Positions 43,756 to 52,539 of a DNA stretch of 64,000 nt are shown here, piece after piece. Made by a program: the position numbers and the translations under genes. Within the stretch, counting starts at the first letter, position 1; each line of letters starts with the position of its first letter. This DNA comes from Clostridia bacterium (GTDB lineage: Bacteria; Bacillota; Clostridia; Oscillospirales; Acutalibacteraceae), in the NCBI GenBank assembly GCA_017502085.1, contig JAFVVQ010000014.1:1-64000 (forward strand), in the 5' to 3' direction. A model generated the notes under the pieces. That model was not told the origin of the DNA and ran no database searches. It saw only the letters and a program-made list of their open reading frames with translations.

Positions 43756-46125
43756 ATGGAAAAATACGCAAGATTCAGATATCAGCCCTGCATTCCTCTC
43801 GGGGATGACGGCAGATGTGTGACCGCTTCGCAAAAGCATATCGACCTCTCAAGAAAAGCCGCTTCCGAGGGTATGGTTCTTCTCAAGAACGAAAACAGCG
43901 CCCTTCCCCTTGCAAAGGGCGAAAAAATCGCACTTTTCGGCAAAGCAACAATAGAATACATCAAGGGCGGCGGCGGCAGCGGCGACGTTCACTGCCCCTA
44001 TATCCGCAATATATTCGAAGGCTTCAGAGAAAAAAAGGATAAAGTCGAAATCTTTATGCCTCTCGTAGATTTCTACAAGGATTACGTTGAAAAAGAAAGT
44101 GTTCATATTCCCACACAGGAGCAGATAAACGCAACGTGGGATATCGTCAACGCAATGGAATTCTGTACAAAGCGTGATGATATGACATATGACACCTTTG
44201 CATCTATGCACGTTAAAGAACCCGCAGTTCCCGAAGAGCTTATAAAATCCGCTTCGGAATGGGCTGACACCGCAATAATCACTCTCAGCCGATTCTCTGC
44301 CGAAGGTGTTGACCGCAGACCTCAGGGCGGTGACTACTACCTCTCCGACATTGAAAAAGAACTTATCACATCGGCGGGAAAACTTTTCAAAAAGGTTGTT
44401 ATCGTTATCAATTCAGGTGCCGTAATCGACTGCGAATTCATCGCAGAAAACACCGACGTTGATGCAATCCTTTTCGGCTGGCAGGGCGGTATGGAAGGCG
44501 GCTCCGCAATCGCCGATATTATCTGCGGTGACGTCAACCCTTCGGGCAAAATGACAGACACAATCGCAAAATCCTATGATTGTTATCCTTGTAAGGATGA
44601 ATTCTGGGAAAGCTTCAAATATATCGATTACTCCGATGATATTTATGTCGGTTACCGCTATTTTGAAACCGTCCCCGGCGCAAAGGATTATGTGCGTTAT
44701 CCCTTCGGATTCGGTCTTTCATATACACAGTTCGAGATAAGCGGCAGGGTATGCTGTGAGAGCGAAGGCAAAATCGTTGCGGTTGCAACGGTCAGAAACA
44801 TCGGCTCCGTTGCGGGTAAGGAAGTTATTCAGCTTTATTATTCCGCACCGCAGGGCAAACTCGGCAAACCCTCGAGAGAACTTTGCGCATTCACAAAAAC
44901 CAAGCTGCTTGCACCGAACGAATCCGAAACGGTTGTTATGAGCTTCGACGTTAAAGATATGGCATCGTTCGATGACCTCGGCAAAATCCGCAAATCGGCA
45001 TACGTACTCGAAAAGGGTGAATACGAATTCCATATGGGTACGTCTGTCAGAGACACGGTCAAGCTTGACTACGTTTATACCGTTGCAGAGGACACGGTTA
45101 CAGAGCAGTGCGGTAATTGGTGTAAGCCGTTCAACCTCAAACAGAGAATGCTCCCGGACGGCAGTTTTGAGGCTCTTCCTATGGGCGAAGAAGAATATTT
45201 TTACGGCGAAGTAAAACCCTCGGGCGCAAAGGCACCCGATAAACTCGTTCCGTTTGACAACGTCGGAATTGACTGCACAATCGATGAATTCGTTGCACAG
45301 TTCACTCTCGACGAGCTTATGTATATCGTCGGCGGTCAGAAAACAACGGGTGTCTGCAATACGGGTTCATTCGGCGGAATCGAGCGTCTTTCAATCCCCT
45401 ATGCTCCGACGGCTGACGGACCCGCCGGTTTACGTCTCGAGCCTAAAACGGGCATTCCCACAACTGCATGGCCTTGCGCTACACTTCTTGCCTGCTGCTG
45501 GAATACCGACCTTGTTTATGAAGTCGGTGCTGCGGGCGGTGCAGAGCTTCGCGAAAATAACCTCGGCATCTGGCTTGCACCTGCACTCAACATCCACAGA
45601 GACCCTCTCTGCGGCAGAAATTTTGAATATTATTCGGAAGATCCGCTCGTAGCAGGTAAAAACGCCGCCGCCGCAACAAGAGGCATTCAGTCTCAGAAAG
45701 CGGCTGTATCAATCAAGCATTTCGCCTGTAACAACAAGGAGGCAAACCGCTACGATATCGATGCACGTATTTCTGAAAGGGCGCTCCGTGAGATTTACCT
45801 CAAGGGATTTGAAATTGCCGTCAAGGAGGGCGATCCCTGGACAATAATGTCATCCTATAACCGCATCAACGGTCAGCATACCTCCGAAAGCTATGAACTG
45901 CTGACGGGTATTCTGCGTGACGAATGGGGCTTCAAAGGAATGGTTGTTACGGACTGGGGTGTCAAGAACAATCCAGTCAATGAAGTCAGAGCGGGTAACG
46001 ATATGAAGATGCACTGCGGTTATCCCGAAGACCTGAAAGCCGCATATGACAAGGGTGAGCTGACAAGAGCAGAGCTTGAACTCTGTGCGAAACGAATCCT
46101 TGAAATGATAATGAAACTTGCATAA
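43756..46125 (+). CDS. Beta-glucosidase, GH3 with swapped domain order
   Basis: GH3 enzymes release terminal beta-glucose, xylose or related sugars. In this 789-residue protein the usual order is reversed. The (alpha/beta)6 C-type domain comes first (ASEGMVLLKNENSALPL, residues ~30-220; GWQGGMEGGSAIADIICG), then a fibronectin-like domain (~280-430), and the TIM-barrel domain is at the C-terminus (TADGPAGLR, CGRNFEYYSEDP, SIKHFACNN, nucleophile Asp733 in MVVTDWG). This layout is known for Ruminococcus albus and Butyrivibrio fibrisolvens beta-glucosidases. The ATG at 43756 has AAAGGA upstream; one at 43738 overlaps the lacZ end. It is co-transcribed with lacZ and has no signal peptide. Confidence 0.93.
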   Translation: MEKYARFRYQPCIPLGDDGRCVTASQKHIDLSRKAASEGMVLLKNENSALPLAKGEKIALFGKATIEYIKGGGGSGDVHCPYIRNIFEGFREKKDKVEIFMPLVDFYKDYVEKESVHIPTQEQINATWDIVNAMEFCTKRDDMTYDTFASMHVKEPAVPEELIKSASEWADTAIITLSRFSAEGVDRRPQGGDYYLSDIEKELITSAGKLFKKVVIVINSGAVIDCEFIAENTDVDAILFGWQGGMEGGSAIADIICGDVNPSGKMTDTIAKSYDCYPCKDEFWESFKYIDYSDDIYVGYRYFETVPGAKDYVRYPFGFGLSYTQFEISGRVCCESEGKIVAVATVRNIGSVAGKEVIQLYYSAPQGKLGKPSRELCAFTKTKLLAPNESETVVMSFDVKDMASFDDLGKIRKSAYVLEKGEYEFHMGTSVRDTVKLDYVYTVAEDTVTEQCGNWCKPFNLKQRMLPDGSFEALPMGEEEYFYGEVKPSGAKAPDKLVPFDNVGIDCTIDEFVAQFTLDELMYIVGGQKTTGVCNTGSFGGIERLSIPYAPTADGPAGLRLEPKTGIPTTAWPCATLLACCWNTDLVYEVGAAGGAELRENNLGIWLAPALNIHRDPLCGRNFEYYSEDPLVAGKNAAAATRGIQSQKAAVSIKHFACNNKEANRYDIDARISERALREIYLKGFEIAVKEGDPWTIMSSYNRINGQHTSESYELLTGILRDEWGFKGMVVTDWGVKNNPVNEVRAGNDMKMHCGYPEDLKAAYDKGELTRAELELCAKRILEMIMKLA

Positions 46126-46132
46126 AACAAAG

Positions 46133-46163
46133 AAAGGATGTGCTTTGCGGCACATCCTTTTTA
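46133..46163. terminator. Terminator after the GH3 gene (repeat copy 2)
   Basis: The stem AAAGGATGTG (46133-46142) pairs with CACATCCTTT (46151-46160). Its core differs from the hairpin at 32462 by a single base in the loop. T's follow on the plus strand. Confidence 0.9.
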
Positions 46164-46682
46164 TTATATCTTTATCTTTGCGTTGACAGCTTTTGTTCTG
46201 ATGAACTTCTCAAAATCTTCGCAGTTACCCTTTTCAAAGTCGTTCTTATTGACCATAATAACAAGCTTCTGTTTCATAACAAGCAAATATAAATTTTTGC
46301 TCTGTTTTACCTTGATGATCTTACCGTAATCAATCTTAACCTCGGATTTATCGGCAGAATTGGTTGAAACAATACAATCATCATAAAAAAGAGTCTGACC
46401 TTCGAGCATCGAACCGTAAAGCTCAAGAATCTGTTTTTCACGCTTTTTTGCCGCTGAATGAAGCTTGATCAAAGGATAGAAAAACAAGAAAACTCCAAGC
46501 ACGGCAATCAATGCGGCGCCGATATAGTTATAATAAAAATATGCTAAGACAAATGCCAGAAAACCGTAAATTATTAAAGCGGCAATCTGAAAAGTAATTC
46601 GGGATGCAAACGAATAAGTCTTATTCATTTCAATAAGCGTTTCTCTTGTCTGTTTAAGGTTGTTGATATATACAGGCTCCAT
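46164..46682 (-). CDS. YcxB-like membrane protein
   Basis: This 172-residue protein has two adjacent hydrophobic segments (about residues 30-75: FQIAALIIYGFLAFVLAYFYY and AALIAVLGVFLFFYPLI) followed by a cytoplasmic beta-rich domain with FYDDCIV and KIDYGKIIKVKQSKNLYLLV. This pattern is typical of the YcxB C-terminal family (PF14317). Its function is unknown in all members I know. The ATG at 46682 follows GGAGA; the TTG at 46700 is less likely. It is convergent with the GH3 gene and 64 bases downstream of the next minus-strand gene. Confidence 0.75.
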   Translation of the reverse strand: MEPVYINNLKQTRETLIEMNKTYSFASRITFQIAALIIYGFLAFVLAYFYYNYIGAALIAVLGVFLFFYPLIKLHSAAKKREKQILELYGSMLEGQTLFYDDCIVSTNSADKSEVKIDYGKIIKVKQSKNLYLLVMKQKLVIMVNKNDFEKGNCEDFEKFIRTKAVNAKIKI

Positions 46683-46746
46683 TTTTAATCTCCTATTCAA
46701 TCAAAAACTACTTGTTTATAATCTGTTTAATATAAGAATATTAAAC

Positions 46747-47454
46747 TTATTTCAAACCTGCGTATTCAAAAACAGCATCAAACCAGTTTTCAACATATTC
46801 AGACGCGATGTCATATTTAATTTCATAAAGATAATGCTCCCCGTCTGCATATTTATATGTCGCCAGAGCAAGTTCTTCAGGCACATCGAGAGAATTTGTA
46901 TATGCAAATCTGACACTGAACCTACCGTATTCAGCATAATCACCCCTTTTATTATCAGGTGTAATAACAACAGTAAACGTTTCGGATTCCGATTCAGAAG
47001 AGTTATGATAAAGGATATAATATCCATTTTCGACAACCATCCATTTTCCGCCTTCAACGGAATTCTGGGCTGTCAAAGTGATTTCTGTCAGGGTGCATTC
47101 CTCTTCGGAATAAATACTCGGAGCATTAATCTTGGCTGAAGTGACACAATAAAAGACCTCTTCATTTCCGTTTCGGTCGGTAAAAACAAGCTCCATCATT
47201 TCACCATTGGGTTCAAAATTCATACCCGAGCATTCAAAATAAAAAATCTGCTTACCGTCTTCAATTTCAGTGTCAGCAAGATTGATATACGGGTCGTCAA
47301 CGTTATCGTATTCCCAGACAAGACCTGTTGCTTCGTTATAAGGAAGCTCAACCTTTGCGGTCGGATAACCGACGAATGCGCCCGAAACGAAACTGAAAAT
47401 CACTTCAAATATCATTGCAGGAATAATAAAAATCAAAAGAATTGATGTTCCCAT
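46747..47454 (-). CDS. Exported protein of unknown function with N-terminal membrane segment
   Basis: I do not recognise this 235-residue protein. An N-terminal hydrophobic stretch (ILLIFIIPAMIFEVIFSFVSGAF, residues 4-26) should be a membrane anchor or uncleaved signal. The remainder is acidic and beta-rich with a pair of immunoglobulin-like looking stretches (LTEITLTAQNSVEGGKWMVV; FTVVITPDNKRG). GAGG lies before the ATG. Upstream (47455-47579) is a cluster of TTTACA/TGTAAA elements. Confidence 0.6.
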   Translation of the reverse strand: MGTSILLIFIIPAMIFEVIFSFVSGAFVGYPTAKVELPYNEATGLVWEYDNVDDPYINLADTEIEDGKQIFYFECSGMNFEPNGEMMELVFTDRNGNEEVFYCVTSAKINAPSIYSEEECTLTEITLTAQNSVEGGKWMVVENGYYILYHNSSESESETFTVVITPDNKRGDYAEYGRFSVRFAYTNSLDVPEELALATYKYADGEHYLYEIKYDIASEYVENWFDAVFEYAGLK

Positions 47455-47549
47455 ATAAATAACCTCTTTCTGAATATTATTTTACAAATATAATACACCG
47501 CTTCAATCGGATTTTCTACCAACTCCGGTTTACATCACTGTAATAATGT

Positions 47550-47567
47550 TGTAAAGTCTGGTTTACA
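47550..47567. promoter_or_regulatory. Palindromic TGTAAA-N6-TTTACA element
   Basis: TGTAAA (47550-47555) and TTTACA (47562-47567) form a perfect 6-bp inverted repeat. A second convergent pair, TTTACA (47529-47534) and TGTAAT (47539-47544), is close by. They lie upstream of the minus-strand gene starting at 47454. They may be operator sites or overlapping -35 boxes. Confidence 0.35.
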
Positions 47568-47579
47568 ATGAAATATAAA

Positions 47580-48293
47580 TCACACGAAGTCAAATTCTGC
47601 AATAATCGGGAAATGGTCGGAGATGACCTTTTCAACTGTTATGACGTTTTTGCAGGTGAGACCTCTGAAAAATATGTAATCGATTTTGATATTCGGCTTA
47701 TATGACGGAAAGGTGTTTTTCCCTCCGACCGTTGCAACCGAATCAGTATCCTCAAGGCGTTCAAACAAAGGATTCAGCTCGGTACTTTCGGGAGTTGCGT
47801 TGAAATCTCCCATCAGAACAAGCGGCATATCGGTTGAATCGATAATTCTGCATATCTCTCTGACGGCATTTTTTCTTTCACCGAGAGCAAGACCCATATG
47901 GCACACAAGAACAAGCAATTCCTTACCGTCGGCATCGACAACCGCTTTCAGAATGCATCTCGATTCGTATTTGCCGATATCAAACTTGAAAATCGGGTCG
48001 GGAACCGCAACAGTTTCAGCGGATTTCACTGCATACTTTGTGACAAAAGCATTGCCGTATGGACTTGTGCCGCCGACTTTTATTGCCTCGGCAAAATAAC
48101 GGTTATATCCGAGACCGTCACCGAGCGCATTGGTCTGATCGGTATAGCCGTCAATCGGTCCGTCTCCCCTCACCTCGTTGAGGCCGCAGATATCGGGATT
48201 ACATTCCTTTATCGAATCAACAAACAAACCGATATCGATTTTTTTATGCTGATAATCCAGACAGTGCTGAATGTTGAAGGTCATTACTTTCAT
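47580..48293 (-). CDS. Endonuclease/exonuclease/phosphatase (EEP) family protein
   Basis: This 237-residue EEP-fold metal-dependent phosphodiesterase has MTFNIQH with Asn, the Glu in GLNEVRG, LVCHMGLALGERKN, LMGDFNATPES (Asp-Asn pair) and SDHFPIIAEF with the Asp-His pair at the C-terminus. All catalytic residues are thus in place. The family covers DNA repair nucleases, sphingomyelinases and phosphatases. No signal peptide is seen. It overlaps the NUDIX gene by four bases, so the two are coupled. Confidence 0.9.
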   Translation of the reverse strand: MKVMTFNIQHCLDYQHKKIDIGLFVDSIKECNPDICGLNEVRGDGPIDGYTDQTNALGDGLGYNRYFAEAIKVGGTSPYGNAFVTKYAVKSAETVAVPDPIFKFDIGKYESRCILKAVVDADGKELLVLVCHMGLALGERKNAVREICRIIDSTDMPLVLMGDFNATPESTELNPLFERLEDTDSVATVGGKNTFPSYKPNIKIDYIFFRGLTCKNVITVEKVISDHFPIIAEFDFV

Positions 48294-48778
48294 TTTATCA
48301 AATCCTTATACTTTCCAAGTACCGTAAACTCTCTCTTATACTGTGCGGCAAGTTCGTCGTGGCTGATATTTTCGTAATCCCCGAAAACCGAAAGTGCATC
48401 GTCAAACTCAACCCATCTCGGCTCGACTCCATGAAGAATCTCGGTTTCCGTCAGGCTCTGCTCACCCTTGCCGATGACTTCACAGATGAAATAATTGCTT
48501 ACAAACAGCTTTCTGAAATAATATTCATCCACCTTCACAAAAGGTCTGATAACACGGATTCTGTATCCGGTTTCTTCCAGCACCTCACGGATTACGCATT
48601 CCTCAAGTGTTTCGTTATCCTCAAGACCGCCGCCCGGCGAAAGATAAACTCCCGTATTGACCTCATATGAAAGCAGAATTCTGCCGTTTTCAACGATGAT
48701 TGCTCTGCAACCGATTCGGGTGAATTCAGGCGGCAAGGAATATTCCTCACCGAATTGATTTATAATTTCGACATTCAT
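48290..48778 (-). CDS. NUDIX hydrolase
   Basis: This 162-residue protein has a complete NUDIX box, GGGLEDNETLEECVIREVLEETGY (written here as pieces: GGGLEDNETLEE and REVLEETGY), binding magnesium and hydrolysing nucleoside diphosphates linked to another group. The C-terminal extension GVEPRWVEFDDALSVFG resembles phosphohydrolases acting on modified nucleotides or NDP sugars. GAGG precedes the ATG by five bases. It is transcribed with the EEP gene. Confidence 0.92.
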   Translation of the reverse strand: MNVEIINQFGEEYSLPPEFTRIGCRAIIVENGRILLSYEVNTGVYLSPGGGLEDNETLEECVIREVLEETGYRIRVIRPFVKVDEYYFRKLFVSNYFICEVIGKGEQSLTETEILHGVEPRWVEFDDALSVFGDYENISHDELAAQYKREFTVLGKYKDLIK

Positions 48779-48838
48779 ATTTTCCTCACATAATCAAGTA
48801 TCAGCCCCCGCCGCAACGGAGGCTGATAAATTCCTGAA

Positions 48839-50503
48839 TCAATCAAAAAGATATACTCTTGTTTCGTAGGGTCTGGTTGTGAAACCGTTCTTGCCAACGG
48901 GAGCATCCTTATAGTTGCAAAGGATTGCCTTACCCTTTGTAAGGTCATAACAAGCGGGTGCGGTGAAATTGACACACTTATCGGTATATGAGCAGATAAC
49001 GAGCATACTCACGCCGTTATAAACTCTTTCATAAACGTAGAGGTCACTGCTCTGCTTGTTATATTCTTTATATGCGCCGTAAACGGCAACGGGATTTTCC
49101 TTGCGGAATTTGATGAGCGCCTTATAATGGTTGAAAATCGAATCGGGATTTGCCATTTCAGCCTCAGCATTGATTCCGTTCTGATAATTGGGGTTGACAG
49201 GCATCCAGGGAGTACCCGTTGTGAAGCCTGCATTTTCGCTTGAATCCCACTGAACGGGAGTTCTTGCATTGCCTCGGCTTGACTCTTTGAGTCTCTGCTT
49301 CGCCTTTTCATCCGAGAAACCGAAAAGTCGGAGTGTTTTATAGTTGTTAACCGCAAATACGTCCTGATAATCCTCAACCTCGGGGAGATCGATATTGATC
49401 ATGCCGATTTCCTGACCCTGATAAATGAAAGGTGTACCGCACTGAAGCATATAGGAGTTGGCAATGGATTTTGCACTTTCCGTTCTGTATTCAACACTGC
49501 CGAAGCGGTTAATGATTCTGGGATGGTCGTGATTTTCCATATAAAGAGCGTTCCAGCCCTTGCCGTAAAGACCTGTCTGCCAGGTCGAGAATGCTTTCTT
49601 GAGTTTCCTGAGGCTGAAGGGAAGAGTCAGGCAATCCATAAAGAGGCAGTCAGCGCCCATATGCTCAAAGTGGAACATCATATCAAGCTCCTGAGCGGGA
49701 CCTTCCTTGATGTATTTGAGAGCCTTGTTGACAGTCATCATCGGTGCTTCGCCGACAACGAAGCAATCATATTCGTTGAGAACTTCACGGAATTCGGTGA
49801 GATATTCGTGAATATGGGGACCGTCGGCATAATGCTCCATACCGCAAGCCTGAGGTATCGGGAAACCGTTGGGCAGACCCTCACGCTTTGAAACAAAGGT
49901 GATAACGTCTTCGCGGAAGCCGTCAACGCCCATATCGAGCCAGAATTTCATAATATCCTTGACTTCCTGACGAAGTTCGGGGTTATCCATATTGAGGTCG
50001 GGCTGTTTCTTTGAGAAAAGGTGCAGGTAATACTGACCGTTTTCCTGATTATATTCCCAGGCTTTGCCTTCGAAAAGCGATGACCAGTTGTTGGGAAGCT
50101 TACCGTTTTTGCCGTCTCTCCAGATATAGTAATCATGATACTTGCTGTTTTTATCAATACCCTGCTTGAACCATTCGTGCTCATCGGAGCTATGGTTGAC
50201 AACAAGGTCCATAATTACTCGGATACCTCTTGCATGAGCCTCATCAAGCACCTTCTTGAAGAGAGCATTGTCACCGTAATCGGGAGAAATGTTCCTGTAA
50301 TCTGAGATATCGTAGCCGAAATCGGCATTGGGTGAGCAATAAAGAGGTGAAAACCAGATACAGTTGATGCCGAGATCCTTGAGGTAATCAAGCTTTGAAA
50401 GAACGCCTTCAAGGTCACCGATACCGTCGCCGTTACCGTCACAGAATGAACGGGGCCAGATCTGATAACAGATCGCATCTTTATACCATTGAGTCTTTTT
50501 CAT
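48839..50503 (-). CDS. GH13 alpha-glucosidase (oligo-1,6-glucosidase type)
   Basis: This 554-residue enzyme hydrolyses alpha-1,6 or alpha-1,4 links in short malto- or isomalto-oligosaccharides. GH13 conserved regions are in order: DLVVNHSSDEH (I), GVDGFREDVITF with the nucleophile Asp (II), FVVGEAPMM with the acid/base Glu (III), MENHDHPRIINRFG (IV). The start WYKDAICYQIWPRSFCDGNGDGIGDL is typical of the GH13_31 subfamily. There is no signal peptide. A 7-bp hairpin (48800-48827) follows the gene but lacks a T-run, so termination there is doubtful. Confidence 0.95.
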   Translation of the reverse strand: MKKTQWYKDAICYQIWPRSFCDGNGDGIGDLEGVLSKLDYLKDLGINCIWFSPLYCSPNADFGYDISDYRNISPDYGDNALFKKVLDEAHARGIRVIMDLVVNHSSDEHEWFKQGIDKNSKYHDYYIWRDGKNGKLPNNWSSLFEGKAWEYNQENGQYYLHLFSKKQPDLNMDNPELRQEVKDIMKFWLDMGVDGFREDVITFVSKREGLPNGFPIPQACGMEHYADGPHIHEYLTEFREVLNEYDCFVVGEAPMMTVNKALKYIKEGPAQELDMMFHFEHMGADCLFMDCLTLPFSLRKLKKAFSTWQTGLYGKGWNALYMENHDHPRIINRFGSVEYRTESAKSIANSYMLQCGTPFIYQGQEIGMINIDLPEVEDYQDVFAVNNYKTLRLFGFSDEKAKQRLKESSRGNARTPVQWDSSENAGFTTGTPWMPVNPNYQNGINAEAEMANPDSIFNHYKALIKFRKENPVAVYGAYKEYNKQSSDLYVYERVYNGVSMLVICSYTDKCVNFTAPACYDLTKGKAILCNYKDAPVGKNGFTTRPYETRVYLFD

Positions 50504-50539
50504 TGATTATTCTCCCTTCGGAATTTAATTACATTTTTG

Positions 50540-50568
50540 ATTATAGCAGATATTTCCTTATATTACAA
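50540..50568 (-). promoter_or_regulatory. Promoter of the GH13 gene
   Basis: On the minus strand, TTGTAA (rc of 50563-50568), 17 bases, TATAAT (rc of 50540-50545), 36 bases before the ATG. Confidence 0.65.
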
Positions 50569-50608
50569 TATTTTTCTCTCAATTAATAAAAAAGCGAAGA
50601 GCTTCGGA

Positions 50609-51577
50609 CTACTTAAAATACGGCAATCCGTCAATCCACTCAATCTTACGGATTCTTGCACTTCTGCAAGGATCGTAAAGAGAATCGCTGTCGGAATAAC
50701 CGCATTTCTTATTGAAACAGACCTCATCCCTTGAGTGATATATTATCAGCCATTCACCGTTCTCATCTCTGACAAAAGAATTGTGACCCGGACCGTATTC
50801 GCCGTCAAGATCATCCGAGGTGAGAATCGGTTTATCATATTTATACCAGCTTGCGGGATCCATCAGGTCGGCATTTTCATCAGCAACCATCAGACCGATG
50901 CAGTATTCGGGTCCCGTTGCGGAAGCTGAAAAAGCAAGATACACCATACCTTTATGAATCATTACCGCCGCGCCCTCGTTGACGGGAATACGGACTCTTT
51001 CCCAGTCAAATTCAGGCTTAGTCAGAAGCATTGCGGGTGCAGTGGTTTTCCACGGCTCTGACGGATCGACGGTCGAAAGATAAACGTTTGAATTGCCGCC
51101 TTTCTGCGCCCATGCAACGTAATGCTTACCCGCACATTCAAAATAAGTCATATCAAGTGAAAATCCCCTGAACGAAAAATCATCGGGTGCAGTGAACTTT
51201 CCTTTATCAGTCCAACTGTCGTTATACGGATCGGCGCCTTCGCACATAATGATATGGCAATCGATATCCCACACGTTGTCGGCACTGCCGCTTGCGGCAA
51301 AAAGAACGTACCACTTACCCCCGATTTCGTGAATCTCGGGCGCCCATATGAAGCGGTGTGAACACTTTGAATTCTTTTCATCCCAGATAACCTTTTCTTC
51401 GGCTTCAGCAAGACCCGATACCGTTTTTGCCCTTCGAAGAACGATTCTGTCATAGCCCTCGGTGTCGTTTGCACCGTACATAGGATACGATGCGGTGAAA
51501 TAATAATAACCGTCACTCCCCTTTTTCACGAAAGGGTCGGCTCTGTCTTTTATGAAGATTTCAGTTCTTGTTCTCAT
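50609..51577 (-). CDS. GH43 family glycoside hydrolase
   Basis: This 322-residue five-bladed beta-propeller of family 43 removes arabinose, xylose or galactose from plant polysaccharide fragments. The general-base Asp is in IKDRADPFVKKG (residue ~14), the pKa-modulating Asp in FSLDMTYFE, and the general-acid Glu in PVNEGAAVM. FIWAPEIH is a family signature. There is no signal peptide and no accessory domain. The ATG at 51577 follows GAGGTGAC; the longer frame upstream to 51622 lacks support. Exact specificity is unknown. Confidence 0.9.
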   Translation of the reverse strand: MRTRTEIFIKDRADPFVKKGSDGYYYFTASYPMYGANDTEGYDRIVLRRAKTVSGLAEAEEKVIWDEKNSKCSHRFIWAPEIHEIGGKWYVLFAASGSADNVWDIDCHIIMCEGADPYNDSWTDKGKFTAPDDFSFRGFSLDMTYFECAGKHYVAWAQKGGNSNVYLSTVDPSEPWKTTAPAMLLTKPEFDWERVRIPVNEGAAVMIHKGMVYLAFSASATGPEYCIGLMVADENADLMDPASWYKYDKPILTSDDLDGEYGPGHNSFVRDENGEWLIIYHSRDEVCFNKKCGYSDSDSLYDPCRSARIRKIEWIDGLPYFK

Positions 51578-51632
51578 AAAGTCACCTCGGATTGTTTTAT
51601 GCCATTTTATCATATTCCGCAAAGAATATCAA

Positions 51633-51665
51633 CAAAAAAGGCTCCTCCGAAAAGCGGAAGAGCCT
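51633..51665 (-). terminator. Terminator of the DUF1295 gene
   Basis: On the minus strand, AGGCTCTTCCG (rc of 51655-51665) pairs with CGGAGGAGCCT (rc of 51639-51649) with one mismatch, followed by six T's. Confidence 0.85.
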
Positions 51666-51670
51666 GATTT

Positions 51671-52474
51671 TTATGCTACGAGGAACTTATATTTTGCTAC
51701 GCTGTAAAGCGGAACGAAAGGTACCATAATCGGTACAGTCTTAACATACTTCTGATATTCGGGGTCATTGCCGTAATTCTTGTTCTGACGCAGTTCAAGT
51801 CTGCGTGCTCCGCTGAACATAACGAAAATAATACCGATATAGCCGATGAGAGCGAGAATCCACTGCCCTACACCCGTAAGAATATTGACGCCCGAAACAA
51901 GAACACCCGTCCAGAAAATCATTTCACCGAGATAATTGGGGCAACGGACAATTTTATAAAGTCCGGTGTCGCAGAAACGCTTGGGATTCTTTTTCTTGGA
52001 GTTATTTTTCTGAATATCGGCAACGGTTTCGATGATAATGCCGAGCGCCATAATCACAAGACCTGCAATACAGAAACCGTCGGTCTTCTTGCCGTTGAGT
52101 AATCTGTAATAAACGGGAAGAACCTGAGTGACGTAAAGAGCACCGCAGGTTACCCAGATAGCGCATTTGACTCCGAAGGGCATCGTTTTGCCGTCTTTGA
52201 TTTCTGTTTTCATAGTATTGCGGTAAGATGCACTCTTGATTTCACGGATAAGAAGATATCCGCCGAGACGCACACCGTAAATAAAGAAAAGAACGCAGGC
52301 AATAATTGTGCCGATACTTAATCCCTGACGGAACATTATCAACATAAGCACTCCGAGACCAGCAATTGAAAATCCGTAACCGAGAGAAATAAAATAAACA
52401 TATTTATAAAATCCGATTGAGCTTATAAGCATTGCGGCGGCAAAAAGCAGCCAGAAAGTGAGAGGTGCAACCAT
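51671..52474 (-). CDS. DUF1295 / steroid-reductase-like membrane protein
   Basis: This 267-residue membrane protein has about seven hydrophobic segments. The C-terminal block ADIQKNNSKKK...RFCDTGLYKIVRCPNYLGEMIFWTGVLVSG, listed in pieces, matches DUF1295 and isoprenylcysteine-methyltransferase-like proteins, in which ETVADIQK and the RCPNYLGE region bind a cofactor. Substrates are lipids or steroids in known relatives; the bacterial function is unclear. AAGGAGA precedes the ATG. Upstream, 52505-52530 holds two copies of TTATAGTAAATT, providing duplicated TATAAT-like boxes on the minus strand. Confidence 0.82.
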   Translation of the reverse strand: MVAPLTFWLLFAAAMLISSIGFYKYVYFISLGYGFSIAGLGVLMLIMFRQGLSIGTIIACVLFFIYGVRLGGYLLIREIKSASYRNTMKTEIKDGKTMPFGVKCAIWVTCGALYVTQVLPVYYRLLNGKKTDGFCIAGLVIMALGIIIETVADIQKNNSKKKNPKRFCDTGLYKIVRCPNYLGEMIFWTGVLVSGVNILTGVGQWILALIGYIGIIFVMFSGARRLELRQNKNYGNDPEYQKYVKTVPIMVPFVPLYSVAKYKFLVA

Positions 52475-52539
52475 ATCTGATTCTCCTTTTAAATATTATA
52501 ATTATTATAGTAAATTTATTATAGTAAATTAACGATTGG

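Noticed and set aside
46725..46746. Hairpin GTTTAATAT/ATATTAAAC as a terminator
   Set aside because: Pure AT stem without a following T-run in the direction of the upstream gene; may be chance in AT-rich sequence.
48800..48827. Terminator after the GH13 gene
   Set aside because: A 7-bp stem is present but no T-run follows, so I could not support it as a terminator.
49523..49891. Open frame of 122 codons opposite the GH13 gene
   Set aside because: Complementary to conserved GH13 coding sequence; no start signal or known motif.
52505..52530. Tandem 14-base direct repeat as a CRISPR-like or recombination element
   Set aside because: Only two AT-rich copies in a promoter region; best read as duplicated -10-like boxes.
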